This document shows, piece by piece, positions 8,961 to 18,048 of a stretch of DNA of 37,532 nt. Both the position numbers and the translations under genes were made by a program. The notes beneath the pieces were generated by a model. That model saw only the letters and a program-made list of their open reading frames with translations, searched no databases and had not been told where the DNA came from. Every line of letters starts with the position of its first letter. The first letter of the stretch is position 1. The DNA lies in the NCBI RefSeq assembly GCF_902806695.1, contig NZ_CADCXN010000068.1:1-37532 (forward strand). The letters run 5' to 3'. Source of the DNA: Candidatus Methylobacter favarea. GTDB taxonomy: Bacteria > Pseudomonadota > Gammaproteobacteria > Methylococcales > Methylomonadaceae.

Positions 8961-9679
8961 TGAATACCATACTATCAAGCAAACGCATTCTGATCGTTGA
9001 AGATGAGATAAAACTTGTCTTCCTGCTGGAAGATTATCTGCATAACGCCGCCTTTAAAACCCACAGCTTTGATAATGGTCTGGAAGTCATACCCTGGCTC
9101 AAGGAAAACAGCGTGGATTTAATTCTTCTCGATTTAATGCTGCCCGGCCGGGACGGGCTGGATGTTTGCAGGGAAATCCGCAGCTTCAGCGCCGTCCCCA
9201 TTATTATGGTTACGGCCCGTATTGAAGAAATTGATCGCTTGCTAGGCCTGGAACTGGGAGCCGATGATTATATCTGCAAGCCATTCAGCCCGCGTGAGAT
9301 TGTGGCCCGCATTAAAGCCGTGTTACGCCGAACCCAGCCGCAGCCTGTATCGGCTCAGTCAAGTATTCTGGAACTGGACGCTTTCAGTTTCCGGGTTATT
9401 GCAGGCGGCCAGGAAGTGACACTAACCGCCGTTGAATTTCAACTGCTGCAGGTGCTGTATCAGCACTCGGGCCGGATTTTTTCACGGATACAATTAATGG
9501 ACCGGATTTATCAGGATCACCGCATCGTTTCGGACCGGACTATCGACAGCCATATCAAAAAACTGCGCAAAAAACTCAGCGATTTGCTGCCCGAAGCAGA
9601 ACTGATACATTCGGTGTATGGCGCCGGCTATCGCTACGAGCCGCAACCGAAAACGGCAGTTAATGGAGATATGTCCTAA
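8960..9679 (+). CDS. baeR: OmpR-family response regulator (BaeR-like)
   Basis: This is a two-domain response regulator of 239 aa. The receiver domain has the acidic pair in VEDE (about residues 13-16), the phosphorylated Asp58 in LILLDLMLPGRDG, the Thr in MVTAR and the Lys in DDYICKPFSP. A winged-helix DNA-binding domain of the OmpR type covers about residues 140-230, with VTLTAVEFQLLQVLY and RTIDSHIKKLRKKL. It starts inside the kinase stop codon and is therefore co-expressed with its partner. Its targets probably include the Spy-like gene 126 bp downstream, inferred from context. Confidence 0.9.
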   Translation: MNTILSSKRILIVEDEIKLVFLLEDYLHNAAFKTHSFDNGLEVIPWLKENSVDLILLDLMLPGRDGLDVCREIRSFSAVPIIMVTARIEEIDRLLGLELGADDYICKPFSPREIVARIKAVLRRTQPQPVSAQSSILELDAFSFRVIAGGQEVTLTAVEFQLLQVLYQHSGRIFSRIQLMDRIYQDHRIVSDRTIDSHIKKLRKKLSDLLPEAELIHSVYGAGYRYEPQPKTAVNGDMS

Positions 9680-9805
9680 TCCCAAACTCCATATTCTTTC
9701 CACATTTGCTTCATTGTGCTTCCTTTTTTAACGGGTATCTTATTCATCAAGGACGGCAAATGACTGTTCTGCATCGACTATCTATTTTAACAACCGAGGT
9801 AATTA

Positions 9806-10135
9806 ATGATGAATAAAAAACTGATAAGCATTATCGTCCTGACTTTAAGCCTTCCACTAGCCGCCCTGGCCGGACAAGAGCCGCAAGGCGATTTCAAGCG
9901 GCCTCATGGACAGAAAATCGAGCGCTTAACCCAGGAACTGGGTCTTAACCCGGAACAAAAAACCCAGGTCGAAGCTGTATTTAAGGAAAAAAAAGCCAAG
10001 TATAAAGCGTTACATGAAGAAACGCGGGGGCAACTGCAAAAGATTCTTACTCCAGAGCAAATGACCAAACTGGACGACATTCATAAACGCCGTCACGAGC
10101 AACGCGGCACAAAAGATACGCCTAAAGCGCAATAA
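9806..10135 (+). CDS. Spy/CpxP-family periplasmic protein
   Basis: This small secreted protein has a clear signal peptide (MMNKKLISIIVLTLSLPLAALA, cleaved after the ALA) and a charged helical mature part. An LTxxQ-type motif, ILTPEQMTKL, lies near residues 84-93, with a related LTQELGLNPEQ near 40-50. Both are features of the Spy/CpxP family of ATP-independent periplasmic chaperones and stress sensors. The mature chain is Lys/Glu/Gln rich. A Shine-Dalgarno sequence (GAGG at 9796-9799) supports a start at 9806 or 9809. Its position after a BaeSR-like pair matches the known control of spy by BaeR in enterobacteria. Confidence 0.85.
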   Translation: MMNKKLISIIVLTLSLPLAALAGQEPQGDFKRPHGQKIERLTQELGLNPEQKTQVEAVFKEKKAKYKALHEETRGQLQKILTPEQMTKLDDIHKRRHEQRGTKDTPKAQ

Positions 10136-10175
10136 AAACACAGCCGGCACGGCTCAGGAAAGAGCCTATGCCGGC
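10132..10175 (-). terminator. Rho-independent terminator after gmk
   Basis: Arms GCCGGCA+GGCTC (10143-10155) and GAGCC+TGCCGGC (10162-10175) pair with a small internal mismatch and a 6-nt loop. On the minus strand the stem is followed by a T-rich run, read from 10140 down to about 10132. This places it as the gmk terminator. There is no T run on the plus-strand side. Confidence 0.8.
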
Positions 10176-10182
10176 ATTCCCC

Positions 10183-10797
10183 TCATGACAGCAACGCCGT
10201 TAGCAGAGGCCGAAGATTATGCAGTTGTCTTTGTCTGCTTAAGCGGTTGGCAATTACGATGCTTTTTAATTCAGTCAGCGCCTGCTCAAAAACATTATTG
10301 ACCACCAGATAATCGAACTCCTCGTAGTGACGAATTTCAGCCACTGCATCGCGCATTCGCCGGGCAATAATTTGTTCATCATCCTGGCCGCGATTTCGGA
10401 GCCGCTGCAGCAAAACCTCTGTCGAAGGCGGTAAAATAAAAATTGAGATGCTGTCCGGCAATAATTTTTTAACTTGCTGAGCGCCCTGCCAGTCGATTTC
10501 AAGGATGACATCGCTACCTTTTTTCAGGTTTTGTTCCAGAGTCTGTTGCGCCGTCCCGTAAAAATTATCAAAAACCTGTGCATATTCAAGAAAAGCCTGT
10601 TTTTCCTGCATGGCTTGAAAGTCTTCAATCGTAATAAAGTAATAATCCTGACCATTTGTCTCGCCAGTACGCATCGGACGGGTGGTGTGGGAAATGGATA
10701 CGGTCAGGTTGTCCAAATCGGAAATCAGCTGCTTAACCAGAGTGGTTTTTCCGGCCCCGGAAGGTGCGGAAATAATATAGAGTTTGCCGTTATTCAT
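10183..10797 (-). CDS. gmk: Guanylate kinase
   Basis: This enzyme phosphorylates GMP to GDP with ATP, an essential step of purine nucleotide synthesis. The P-loop SAPSGAGKTTL starts at residue 10. The GMP-binding segment SHTTRPMRTGETNGQDYYF and the lid and core motifs EYAQVFDNFYGT, ILEIDWQGAQQV and RNRGQDDEQIIARRM are all present. The length, 204 aa, is standard. It stands alone on the minus strand, convergent with the Spy-like gene. Upstream of it begins a long decayed region, so the usual neighbours of gmk are missing on that side. Confidence 0.97.
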   Translation of the reverse strand: MNNGKLYIISAPSGAGKTTLVKQLISDLDNLTVSISHTTRPMRTGETNGQDYYFITIEDFQAMQEKQAFLEYAQVFDNFYGTAQQTLEQNLKKGSDVILEIDWQGAQQVKKLLPDSISIFILPPSTEVLLQRLRNRGQDDEQIIARRMRDAVAEIRHYEEFDYLVVNNVFEQALTELKSIVIANRLSRQRQLHNLRPLLTALLS

Positions 10798-11275
10798 GTG
10801 TATCTAAATATAAAGTAGTGTTTTAAGCTATTGAATTAGCAATTATATTTTTCAATAATCCTTTATTTTGGCATAGATATAAATCTAGCGCTCTCATTTT
10901 TTGGGGCATGAAGGCAATTATTGTACGACTCCTGAAATTCCAGGCTTTCCGGGCAGACATTATAAAATTTTATATTTAGATGCCGGCCATTGATTTTTAA
11001 AGCCGCGTGCTTAGAGCTTATGGGAAATTTTGATACCGGGTTGAAAAAATTGGCTTGTTTATTACAGGATGGCGCCGCTTTTTAATGACAACAAAACTCA
11101 AAAAACCTTTAATAGCGCCTTAATCCAAATCCGTCATAGACTTTTGAAGGTCGTCCTTGGCACATTATCCTCGCTGCCCACCATCAAGCAGACGGCTTCA
11201 TTAGTCTTTTTCCTGAGGGCGCAAACGCTACAGTAATAATTCGCCAACGGCAGCTGATGGGTCGTCTGCCGACCC
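10798..11275. other. Non-coding or decayed stretch with a perfect hairpin
   Basis: I find no credible gene in these 478 bases upstream of gmk. The part next to gmk is AT-rich and probably contains its promoter. At 11257-11277 there is a perfect inverted repeat, ATGGGTCG-TCTGC-CGACCCAT, partly extended by CAGC/GCTG outside. It lacks a T run and so is not an ordinary terminator. Confidence 0.5.
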
Positions 11276-11985
11276 ATGCTGCTGGTTCAATCAATTTTAT
11301 CACATACCGATCCGCTGTGGGGAGGAGCCGATTCTTATCTGTACTACAGCACATCATCACCTAGCGAGCTACGCACCTGCCGGGATACGTTCTTAAGGCG
11401 TATAGAGGGAGAACCAATGAACCCCTGGTTTAACGCTGCTTTAATTACCCCTACCGTCTCCCCAGTTATCGTCGGTTATATTCGATTGCACATGACGGAG
11501 CGGAGCCGCTGTCATTTTTTTCATTATTTCTGGCAGCTTTTCTGGCTACCCTGGCTTTTGTTTCTGCTTTTGCGGTACACAACTATCAATATCGGGACCA
11601 ATACCGATTTTGGGTTTAAACCTTTATTCTGTTTGGCTGGATCAGCGTGTGAAGAAGACGCCTCCCCTGGTAGAGGGAATATTCTCCCGCCGAAGCTTTT
11701 AACTCCTTACCTAAAAGGATCTATTATGAAGAGCGTCTCTATTGATGGAATCAGTGCTGTCCTCTTGGATCTTTTATTGATCCGATCGCAGTTACAAGCG
11801 GTTACTGGATTTGGTTCTTTAAAGGAACGCTTTATGATGACATCCGTGTACTTAATTTCTTCGACTTGTATATTTTGATGTTTTTATCTCCTTTAGCCTG
11901 GATGCTCGTCATTCGGCGGCTACAATGTGGCTTTACCAAGAAAATCGTTGCTTCCATTGCAGCTTTAGCTCCACTGATCGTCTAA
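11276..11985 (+). pseudogene. Decayed membrane protein, possibly carotenoid-biosynthesis (CruF/DUF422)-like
   Basis: Several hydrophobic coding pieces lie in different frames and cannot form one protein without frameshifts. An upstream piece reads SLFLAAFLATLAFVSAFAV. A downstream piece, ending at the TAA at 11983-11985, contains DPIAVTSGYWIWFFKGTLY followed by two membrane-like segments and a short basic tail. The DP-A-V..GYW.W...G..Y...N pattern reminds me of bisanhydrobacterioruberin-hydratase/CruF-type carotenoid proteins. The resemblance is from memory and weak. A long open frame at 11276-11878 crosses these pieces, but its translation is not family-like and I regard it as accidental. 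Confidence 0.35.
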
Positions 11986-12362
11986 TCGTTCAAGGGCATA
12001 ATCTGGTGTTTAACTTTCACTTCCGGAGTGTTCGATATGCTAAGATGGGGATCATGGGTAACTTTGAGAATGAGAGTTTAAAATATACAACTATGAAGGG
12101 ATATACGCTATATACCTCTCTTGAGCCCTGCCCTATGGGCCTAGTGCGGTTAAGCATCGCCGACATAAGCAGAGTAGTATTTGCAGCAGTCGATGTCACA
12201 GGCTGCATGGGCCGCCGGTTAAATAGCCTACCCCCTTTTGGCTTGAGTTGGCGCACAGGAAAAAATTTGCTCGGGCCCGGCAGGCAGGGCCTGATTAATG
12301 CTGTTGCCCAGATCTTCTTTCTCAACGTGGATACATTAATCGCAAATATCAAGGCAAGATGA
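11986..12362 (+). pseudogene. Nucleoside/CMP-type deaminase remnant with lost catalytic residues
   Basis: The frame contains GYTLYTSLEPCPMGLVRLS and then ISRVVFAAVD, the signature region of zinc-dependent nucleoside deaminases (cytidine/dCMP/tRNA adenosine deaminase superfamily). The usual PCxxC zinc motif reads PCPMG, so one Cys ligand is Gly. Upstream, where the family has the HAE motif (zinc His and proton-shuttling Glu), the frame reads YAK before MGIMGNFENES. With three key residues changed and the N-terminal part missing, I call it inactive. It directly follows the decayed membrane protein fragment. Confidence 0.6.
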
Positions 12363-12454
12363 GCCCATCAACCCACAAATACCGCCGTAGGGTGTCAACA
12401 CTATTCCGGTCCCTAAAGTAGACCCCATAGTCCAGACAAAAAATACCTTTGCCA

Positions 12455-12720
12455 CGGGAAACAAGGTAAACTCGGCAAGCGATATCGCGCAGGACAAAAA
12501 AATCAGCTAGCAGCTAGGAAAGGTGACCAATGCTATATAATATTGTGGAATACTATGTAGTGCAAGCGTTAGACCATCTGCAGCAGCAATCTCAACAGAT
12601 TAATAAAGATTGCGAGGAGCGCTTATCCTGATTGATGACCAAGCATATTAATGTACTAGGGCAGTACTCATTCAGATCGGCAGAACGGCTCATAAAAAAA
12701 TAACTTAGGCTATTAAACCA
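12455..12720 (+). pseudogene. Tn3-family transposase C-terminal remnant
   Basis: Pieces in shifting frames match the end of Tn3-family TnpA. They include GKLGKRYRAGQKNQ, then a NIVEYY/ILWNT segment, and LMTKHINVLGQYSF followed by RLLNQ. In intact TnpA proteins the corresponding text is the GELR.RYREGQEDQ and HIN.LGRYSF region close to the C-terminus. Frameshifts and stop codons separate the pieces. No terminal inverted repeat could be assigned with confidence. Confidence 0.55.
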
Positions 12721-13642
12721 GCTTTCGGAAATATGTTCAATCGTTAGCGTAAGAGAAGAATCAGACCCTCATGCGTTACATACTTGTTGGACTTGAACAA
12801 ATGATTTGTTGTTATTAGAATGCTCAAAAATTCCTAGAAGCAGGGACTACATGCACACGAGCGGAATAATTCCGGGCCAGTTTCCTGAACCGGGATTAAA
12901 TTTGACGGCAGTGTTTGCTTTTTAAAAAGCAATCACTCAAACGGCGCTGCTTATAAATAAACCCGTCACAGCTACGGGATGGTTTACGGTGGCTGTAAGG
13001 CGGAATCACCGCCTCAACAGCTTAAGCCCTGAAGGGTGTCAATAAACACATGGCTGTCATAGTCTTTAGAAGAGGCTGTTCCATTTGCCCTTTCTCTAAA
13101 AATGAGGGTAAATTTCGATAGCACTTATTAAGACAGTAAATGGCAATTTATCCGGGCTCAATATTACGGCATCGGCTCTAGTTGATACATCACAGCGTCC
13201 TGAGCAGTATCTATTGATGGTGACGACCTAGCGCCAGTTTACAATTTGGAAAGGCACAAGCAAAATTGGAACTTACGGAAAAATGATTAATTTTGTCACC
13301 AGAACATTGACCGATTAAAAGATCATGGGCCTTTTTTATTGATGCAGAATCGTCCGGAACGATGGAGCAATATTTATCCCCTTACAAGACAGGATGTTAC
13401 CCACTGAACAAACTTGGGCAAACCGCTTTATGAATAAGATCCTGATCAATGACTTATAGTTTGCCGGTAATTGAAGATGCCGACAGGCATACAGTATAAG
13501 TCTCAATCAGGGATGTTAACGGCTCAACAAATACGGGATAGTCGAGCAAAATGAGTTTTGGCAGTTTACAGACACCGCGGCCAAACCAGCTATGCCAACC
13601 CTAACTCAATGACTGGACTACCGTCTAGCATTTATCTTGCAT
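12721..13642. other. Decayed, non-coding stretch upstream of wzb
   Basis: About 0.9 kb without an open frame of useful length. Short peptide-like stretches occur in changing frames but I could not assign them. The region probably continues the decayed island and ends at the promoter of the capsule export genes. Confidence 0.5.
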
Positions 13643-13648
13643 TATAAT
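13643..13648 (+). promoter_or_regulatory. Probable -10 element of the wzb-wza-wzc unit
   Basis: A perfect TATAAT lies 29 bp before the wzb ATG, at a fitting distance for a short leader. I see no good -35 box at 17 bp spacing, so the promoter may be activator-dependent or the match may be chance. Confidence 0.4.
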
Positions 13649-13677
13649 TAGATATGAATTTTCTTAAGATTTAGTTG

Positions 13678-14118
13678 ATGTTTAAAAATATACTCATTGT
13701 TTGTGTCGGAAATGTATGCAGGAGCCCAATGGCAGAAGGCTTGTTAAAACAAGCACTTATCGCCTCTGGAAAAGCTGATTACGTAGTGAGCTCTGCAGGT
13801 CTTGGGGCATTAGTTGGGCATGCCCCGGATGTGAAAGCCTGTCAGCTGATGATGAAAAAAGGCATCGACATTTCAGGCTATCGGGCGCGCCAGTTGAATA
13901 AGGATATAATCCGTAAGGCTGATCTTATTCTGGTTATGGAATCGTTTCACAAAAGCGCCATCGAAAAAATTGAACCTTATGCAAAAGGCAAAATTTTTCA
14001 CCTCGGCAATTGGGGAAATTTCGATATTCCCGACCCTTACCAACAAAATTTATCAGCTTTTGTAACATCGTTTAATTTAATTGAGCGAGGCGTATCCGAA
14101 TGGTTAAAAAAATTATAA
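13678..14118 (+). CDS. wzb: Low-molecular-weight protein-tyrosine phosphatase Wzb
   Basis: This cytosolic phosphatase removes phosphate from the tyrosine-rich tail of the capsule kinase Wzc and so controls polymer length and export. The P-loop CVGNVCRS (Cys9 to Arg15, counted from the ATG at 13678) is the CX5R(S) catalytic motif. The general acid Asp is in DIPDPYQ near residue 120. At 146 aa it has the normal size. A TTG three bases earlier is also possible, but the ATG is preferred. It is the first gene of wzb-wza-wzc, and a -10-like TATAAT lies 29 bp upstream. Confidence 0.95.
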   Translation: MFKNILIVCVGNVCRSPMAEGLLKQALIASGKADYVVSSAGLGALVGHAPDVKACQLMMKKGIDISGYRARQLNKDIIRKADLILVMESFHKSAIEKIEPYAKGKIFHLGNWGNFDIPDPYQQNLSAFVTSFNLIERGVSEWLKKL

Positions 14119-14207
14119 TGGAAATTATAAAACTGACTACACTTTATTAAAACTCTATTTATTCCGCTTCTTACCTTAACAATATCTCTAATTGGATATC
14201 TAATTCT

Positions 14208-15410
14208 ATGCGCATCAAAGCTTTACTGATCCTGATTACAATAGACCAACTTTGCGCCTGCACCATCATACCAGGACAGCATATAAGCCATTTTTCCTCT
14301 CAATCGAGCGTAGAAATGCCAGTTACTGAAAACAATAAAACCATTTTAAAAAAGCTGAATATTAAACTGATTACAGCTCAGTTAATTGTTGACTTAGAAA
14401 AAGATTTAAACAATCGTAGCTTGGGTGCTAACAATATTGCCAATCTTTATTATAACTATCGCATTGGTTCTAAAGCTAAAAAAGGCGCGCCCCTCGCCCA
14501 CTCCAGCCAATATCTTGTCGGTCCCCGGGATATTCTCACTATAACCGTTTGGGAGCACCCTGAGTTGACTATCCCTGCCGGTGAATTTCGCTCGGCAGAA
14601 ACAGCGGGCACAATTGTTGGCGAAGACGGTAATATTTTCTATCCCTATGCCGGCGTAATAAAAGCGGCCGGGAGAACAGTTGAAGAAATCCGCCAACAAT
14701 TAACCGAAAAACTTTCGGTATATATAGAACAAGTTCAGCTTGACGTACGCATAGCCAGTTATAGAAGTCAACGGGTTTATGTGGTCGGAGAAGTTGCCAC
14801 TCCGGGTATCCAATTGGTAAAAGATATACCATTGACCGTTTTGGAAGCCATCAATAGTGCCGGCGGCTTAAGTCCGGAAGCAGATTCACGAAATATAACG
14901 TTAACTCGCCACGATAAAACCTACAGCATCAATTTACTGTCTCTTTATGAAGGCGGTGATCTCAGTCAAAACGTGCCGCTTGAACACGGTGATGTGCTGA
15001 ATGTGCCGGATAGGCAATTTAATAAGGTTTTTGTGTTAGGGGACTCAAATATTCTTAATAGCTTTGCTTCTGGTACAAATAGCGCTACAAGATCACGCAG
15101 TGTCTTTATGAATAAAGGGAGAATGACATTGACTGAAGCAATCAGTGACCAGGGAGGCATTAATATGGAAGTAGCGGATGCGGCCAGAATTTTCATCTTT
15201 AGAGGTGGGCTTGGGAGGCCCGAAATATTTCATTTGAATGCCAAATCACCCGATGCCTTATTGTTGGCTGATCGTTTTCCATTACAGCCGCGTGACGTTA
15301 TTTTTATTGACCGCGCACCAGGTATTCGCTGGAATCAAATCATCAATCAAATCCTACCTACTGTTACGCTGTTGAACTCGTTTGTTCAACCATTTGACCC
15401 CAACCGATGA
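14208..15410 (+). CDS. wza: Outer-membrane polysaccharide export lipoprotein Wza
   Basis: This protein forms the outer-membrane channel for capsule or exopolysaccharide export. A lipoprotein signal peptide ends in L-C-A-C, with the lipidated Cys at residue 18. The polysaccharide export domain begins around residue 100 (VGPRDILTITVWEHPEL) and includes EDGNIFYPYAGVIKAAGRT. SLBB domains follow, for example RVYVVGEVATPGIQLV and VFVLGDSNILN. Length is 400 aa, close to E. coli Wza. The C-terminal hydrophobic stretch IINQILPTVTLLNSFVQPF fits the membrane-spanning helix of Wza. It lies 89 bp after wzb and 251 bp before wzc. Confidence 0.94.
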   Translation: MRIKALLILITIDQLCACTIIPGQHISHFSSQSSVEMPVTENNKTILKKLNIKLITAQLIVDLEKDLNNRSLGANNIANLYYNYRIGSKAKKGAPLAHSSQYLVGPRDILTITVWEHPELTIPAGEFRSAETAGTIVGEDGNIFYPYAGVIKAAGRTVEEIRQQLTEKLSVYIEQVQLDVRIASYRSQRVYVVGEVATPGIQLVKDIPLTVLEAINSAGGLSPEADSRNITLTRHDKTYSINLLSLYEGGDLSQNVPLEHGDVLNVPDRQFNKVFVLGDSNILNSFASGTNSATRSRSVFMNKGRMTLTEAISDQGGINMEVADAARIFIFRGGLGRPEIFHLNAKSPDALLLADRFPLQPRDVIFIDRAPGIRWNQIINQILPTVTLLNSFVQPFDPNR

Positions 15411-15661
15411 TTCTGGATGAGATGTGTGGATCTTTAGACTACGGATTAGCTGTATCAGGCAGGTTGCGCTCATCCCGCAAAACTTTAACGGTTTGGGTTC
15501 GCTTAATATCAGGTTAATGCATAACTTACTCGTTTATTAGTAATGGCTATTGCAAAAATATAAATTAAAGCGTGTATTTCCGTTTGCCTATAGCCAATGC
15601 AATATTTATTGCAAAATAACCACTTCAATTTAATTCAACTAAACAATTTTTTAAGTATAAA
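15411..15661. other. 251-bp wza-wzc spacer
   Basis: No coding frame was recognised. The half near wzc is very AT-rich and contains an imperfect inverted repeat built on TTGCAA.../...TTGCAA (about 15550-15616), which could be an internal promoter or regulatory site. Nothing firmer can be said. Confidence 0.35.
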
Positions 15662-17950
15662 ATGCAAAAACCTTTTTTCGATAATAGCAACCTCGCAGTC
15701 AATTACTTACCAAATGAAAAGGACGATAAAGTCGATTTAAGTGAAATTATAGCCATACTGCTTGATAACAAATGGCTTATCGCTTTGACTACCGCAGTCG
15801 TGCTGGCTATCGGTACAGCCAAAGTCTTTATTGACCGTCCCGTTTATAAATCCGATGCCATGTTGCAAGTCGAAGCGCAATCACAAGCACTCAGAACCCT
15901 TGAACCAGGTGTTTCCATACAAAAAACAGAGATACCCGTAATGGCAGAAGTTGAGCTTATCAATTCACGAATGGTATTAGGGGAAGCTATTAGAAATCTT
16001 GGTTTAAGTATTATCGCTAAACCAAAATATTTTCCTATTATCGGAGAGGCTATTGCCAGACATTATGAACAGTCCAATAAAGACAATAAAGTTTCAAATG
16101 CATTCTTAGGAAGAACACAATATGCATGGGGCGGTGAATCCATCCGCGTCGACGCCTTTATGGTGCCATCCAACTGGCTCAATAAAAAGTTCATATTGAT
16201 GGCAGCAAGCAAACAAGGCCATTTCCAGCTCATGCTTGAAGGAGAGCTAATATTAGAAGGTGAAGTAGGTAAACTGGCCAGCAAACAACTGAAAGGCGAA
16301 CAACAATCCCTCATGCTGTTTGTCCCATTATTAAAAGCCCGGCCGGGTACTGAATTTACTGTTATGCGATTATCTGAAGACAAAGCGATAAATGAATTAA
16401 AAGAAAATCTTCTCGTCACTGAAAAAGGCAAACTTACCAGGATTCTCGAATTGACCCTGGAAGCCGACAAACCTGAATTGGCCGTACAGATATTAAATCA
16501 AATCGTTAATATTTATATCCGCCAAAACGTTGAAAAAAAATCAGCGGAAGCACAAAAAACACTGGAATTCCTGAATGAGCAGATGCCCTTGCTTAAAGAG
16601 CGACTGGCTGAAGCAACAACAGCTTTAAACGACTACAGAACCCGCCAAGGCTCAATTGATTTAGATCTCGAAACACAAGGCATTTTAAAAGGCGTGGTGG
16701 AACTAAAAACTGAAATCACGAAACTGCAGCAGCAACGTGATGAGCTAAGGCAAAAGTTTACTGAATCGCATCCTTCCATTGTTTCCGTTGATAAGCAAAT
16801 TGCCCGATTGCAAGGTCAGATGAATAATCACGAGCAAAAAATTGAAGCTTTACCAGAAACCCAACAAGTCATATTAAAGCTGGCTAGAGACGTTCAGGTC
16901 AATACTGAACTCTACACCACTTTACTTAACAACTCTCAGACACTTCGTGTCGCAAAAGCTGGCGCAGTACCGGATGTAAGAATTATCGATTATGCTATAT
17001 CGCCCACGTTGCCTATAAAACCCAAAAAAGTACTCATCATGGCGTTTTCACTCATCTTGGGATTGATCTTAGGCATAGCTTTAACTTTTATTCGCAAAGC
17101 ATTACGCCGTGGCATCGAGGACCCCGATTTAATAGAAAAAGAATTGCATATTCCGGTTTATGCAAGCATTCCTCATAGTGTTGATCAAGAAAAGCTCAAT
17201 AAAAAGATTAAAATAAATCATCCACGAAAAGTAAAAGAACCTTTAATTTTGGCGGTGCAAAATAAAGAGGATCTAGCCATAGAAAGCTTGCGCAGCTTAC
17301 GAACTACTTTGCATTTTGCTTTTTTAGAAGCGCAAAACAATATTATTATGATTACTGGTCCTAGCCCAGGAGTTGGAAAAACCTTCGTATGCATTAATCT
17401 TGCCGTCGTTTTGGCCGAGGCTGGTAAAAAAATTTTGTTAATCGATGGTGATATGCGCAAGGGTTTTATCAATAAGATTTTCGACATTGGTAGAGAAAAT
17501 GGACTTTCAGAGCTCATTTCAAATACTATTTCAGGCCGGGCTCCCAAATGGGATGTAACGATTCATAAAACACCGATAGTCAATCTGGACTTTATCCCCA
17601 GCGGATCTATACCGCCCAACCCCTCAGAATTACTGTTGCATGAACGGTTTGGTCATTTATTGGAAAACATTAGTAAGAATTACGACCATGTCATCATTGA
17701 CTCGCCGCCTATTTTAGCAGTTACCGATGCAGCAATAATTGGACGTAGGGCTAGTGCAACATTAATGGTTGTTAGAGCAGGTCAACACCCCATGCGAGAG
17801 TTGGAACAAAGCGTCAAGCGTCTAACTCAGGGCGGTGTCCCTTTAAAAGGTGTCGTGTTTAATGATTTACCTAAAGCCTCCTCGCGCTATGGATACGGAT
17901 ATGGACAATACAAATATATTTATCAATATAGTTACAATAAAGCTAACTGA
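15662..17950 (+). CDS. wzc: Capsule tyrosine autokinase / chain-length regulator Wzc
   Basis: This inner-membrane bacterial tyrosine kinase regulates polymerisation and contacts Wza. The Wzz domain spans two membrane helices (about residues 38-58 and 453-478), with a long periplasmic coiled-coil region between them that includes GNVR-like sequence. The cytoplasmic kinase shows Walker A GPSPGVGKT (about 566), Walker A' ILLIDGDMRKG (about 591) and Walker B VIIDSPPIL (about 676). The last 20 residues hold eight tyrosines in YGYGYGQYKYIYQYSY, the autophosphorylation cluster that Wzb would dephosphorylate. At 762 aa it is slightly longer than E. coli Wzc. It is the last gene of this unit and is followed by insertion sequence debris. 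Confidence 0.96.
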   Translation: MQKPFFDNSNLAVNYLPNEKDDKVDLSEIIAILLDNKWLIALTTAVVLAIGTAKVFIDRPVYKSDAMLQVEAQSQALRTLEPGVSIQKTEIPVMAEVELINSRMVLGEAIRNLGLSIIAKPKYFPIIGEAIARHYEQSNKDNKVSNAFLGRTQYAWGGESIRVDAFMVPSNWLNKKFILMAASKQGHFQLMLEGELILEGEVGKLASKQLKGEQQSLMLFVPLLKARPGTEFTVMRLSEDKAINELKENLLVTEKGKLTRILELTLEADKPELAVQILNQIVNIYIRQNVEKKSAEAQKTLEFLNEQMPLLKERLAEATTALNDYRTRQGSIDLDLETQGILKGVVELKTEITKLQQQRDELRQKFTESHPSIVSVDKQIARLQGQMNNHEQKIEALPETQQVILKLARDVQVNTELYTTLLNNSQTLRVAKAGAVPDVRIIDYAISPTLPIKPKKVLIMAFSLILGLILGIALTFIRKALRRGIEDPDLIEKELHIPVYASIPHSVDQEKLNKKIKINHPRKVKEPLILAVQNKEDLAIESLRSLRTTLHFAFLEAQNNIIMITGPSPGVGKTFVCINLAVVLAEAGKKILLIDGDMRKGFINKIFDIGRENGLSELISNTISGRAPKWDVTIHKTPIVNLDFIPSGSIPPNPSELLLHERFGHLLENISKNYDHVIIDSPPILAVTDAAIIGRRASATLMVVRAGQHPMRELEQSVKRLTQGGVPLKGVVFNDLPKASSRYGYGYGQYKYIYQYSYNKAN

Positions 17951-18048
17951 TGTAACCATAGATGAAATATCTATATCTGCATTTACTGCGGTTACCCTTA
18001 CCCTAGCTGGGGGGAACTCTATTTTCATATTCTGACAACAGAACTATA

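Noticed and set aside
11276-11878. 200-codon plus-strand open frame upstream of the deaminase remnant
   Set aside because: Its translation switches between composition types and matches no family, while other frames over the same bases give better membrane-protein sequence. I treat it as a chance frame over a decayed gene.
13000-13677. Riboswitch (cyclic-di-GMP type) or JUMPstart/ops element before the capsule genes
   Set aside because: I looked for the conserved motifs upstream of wzb and of the minus-strand cluster and found none convincing.
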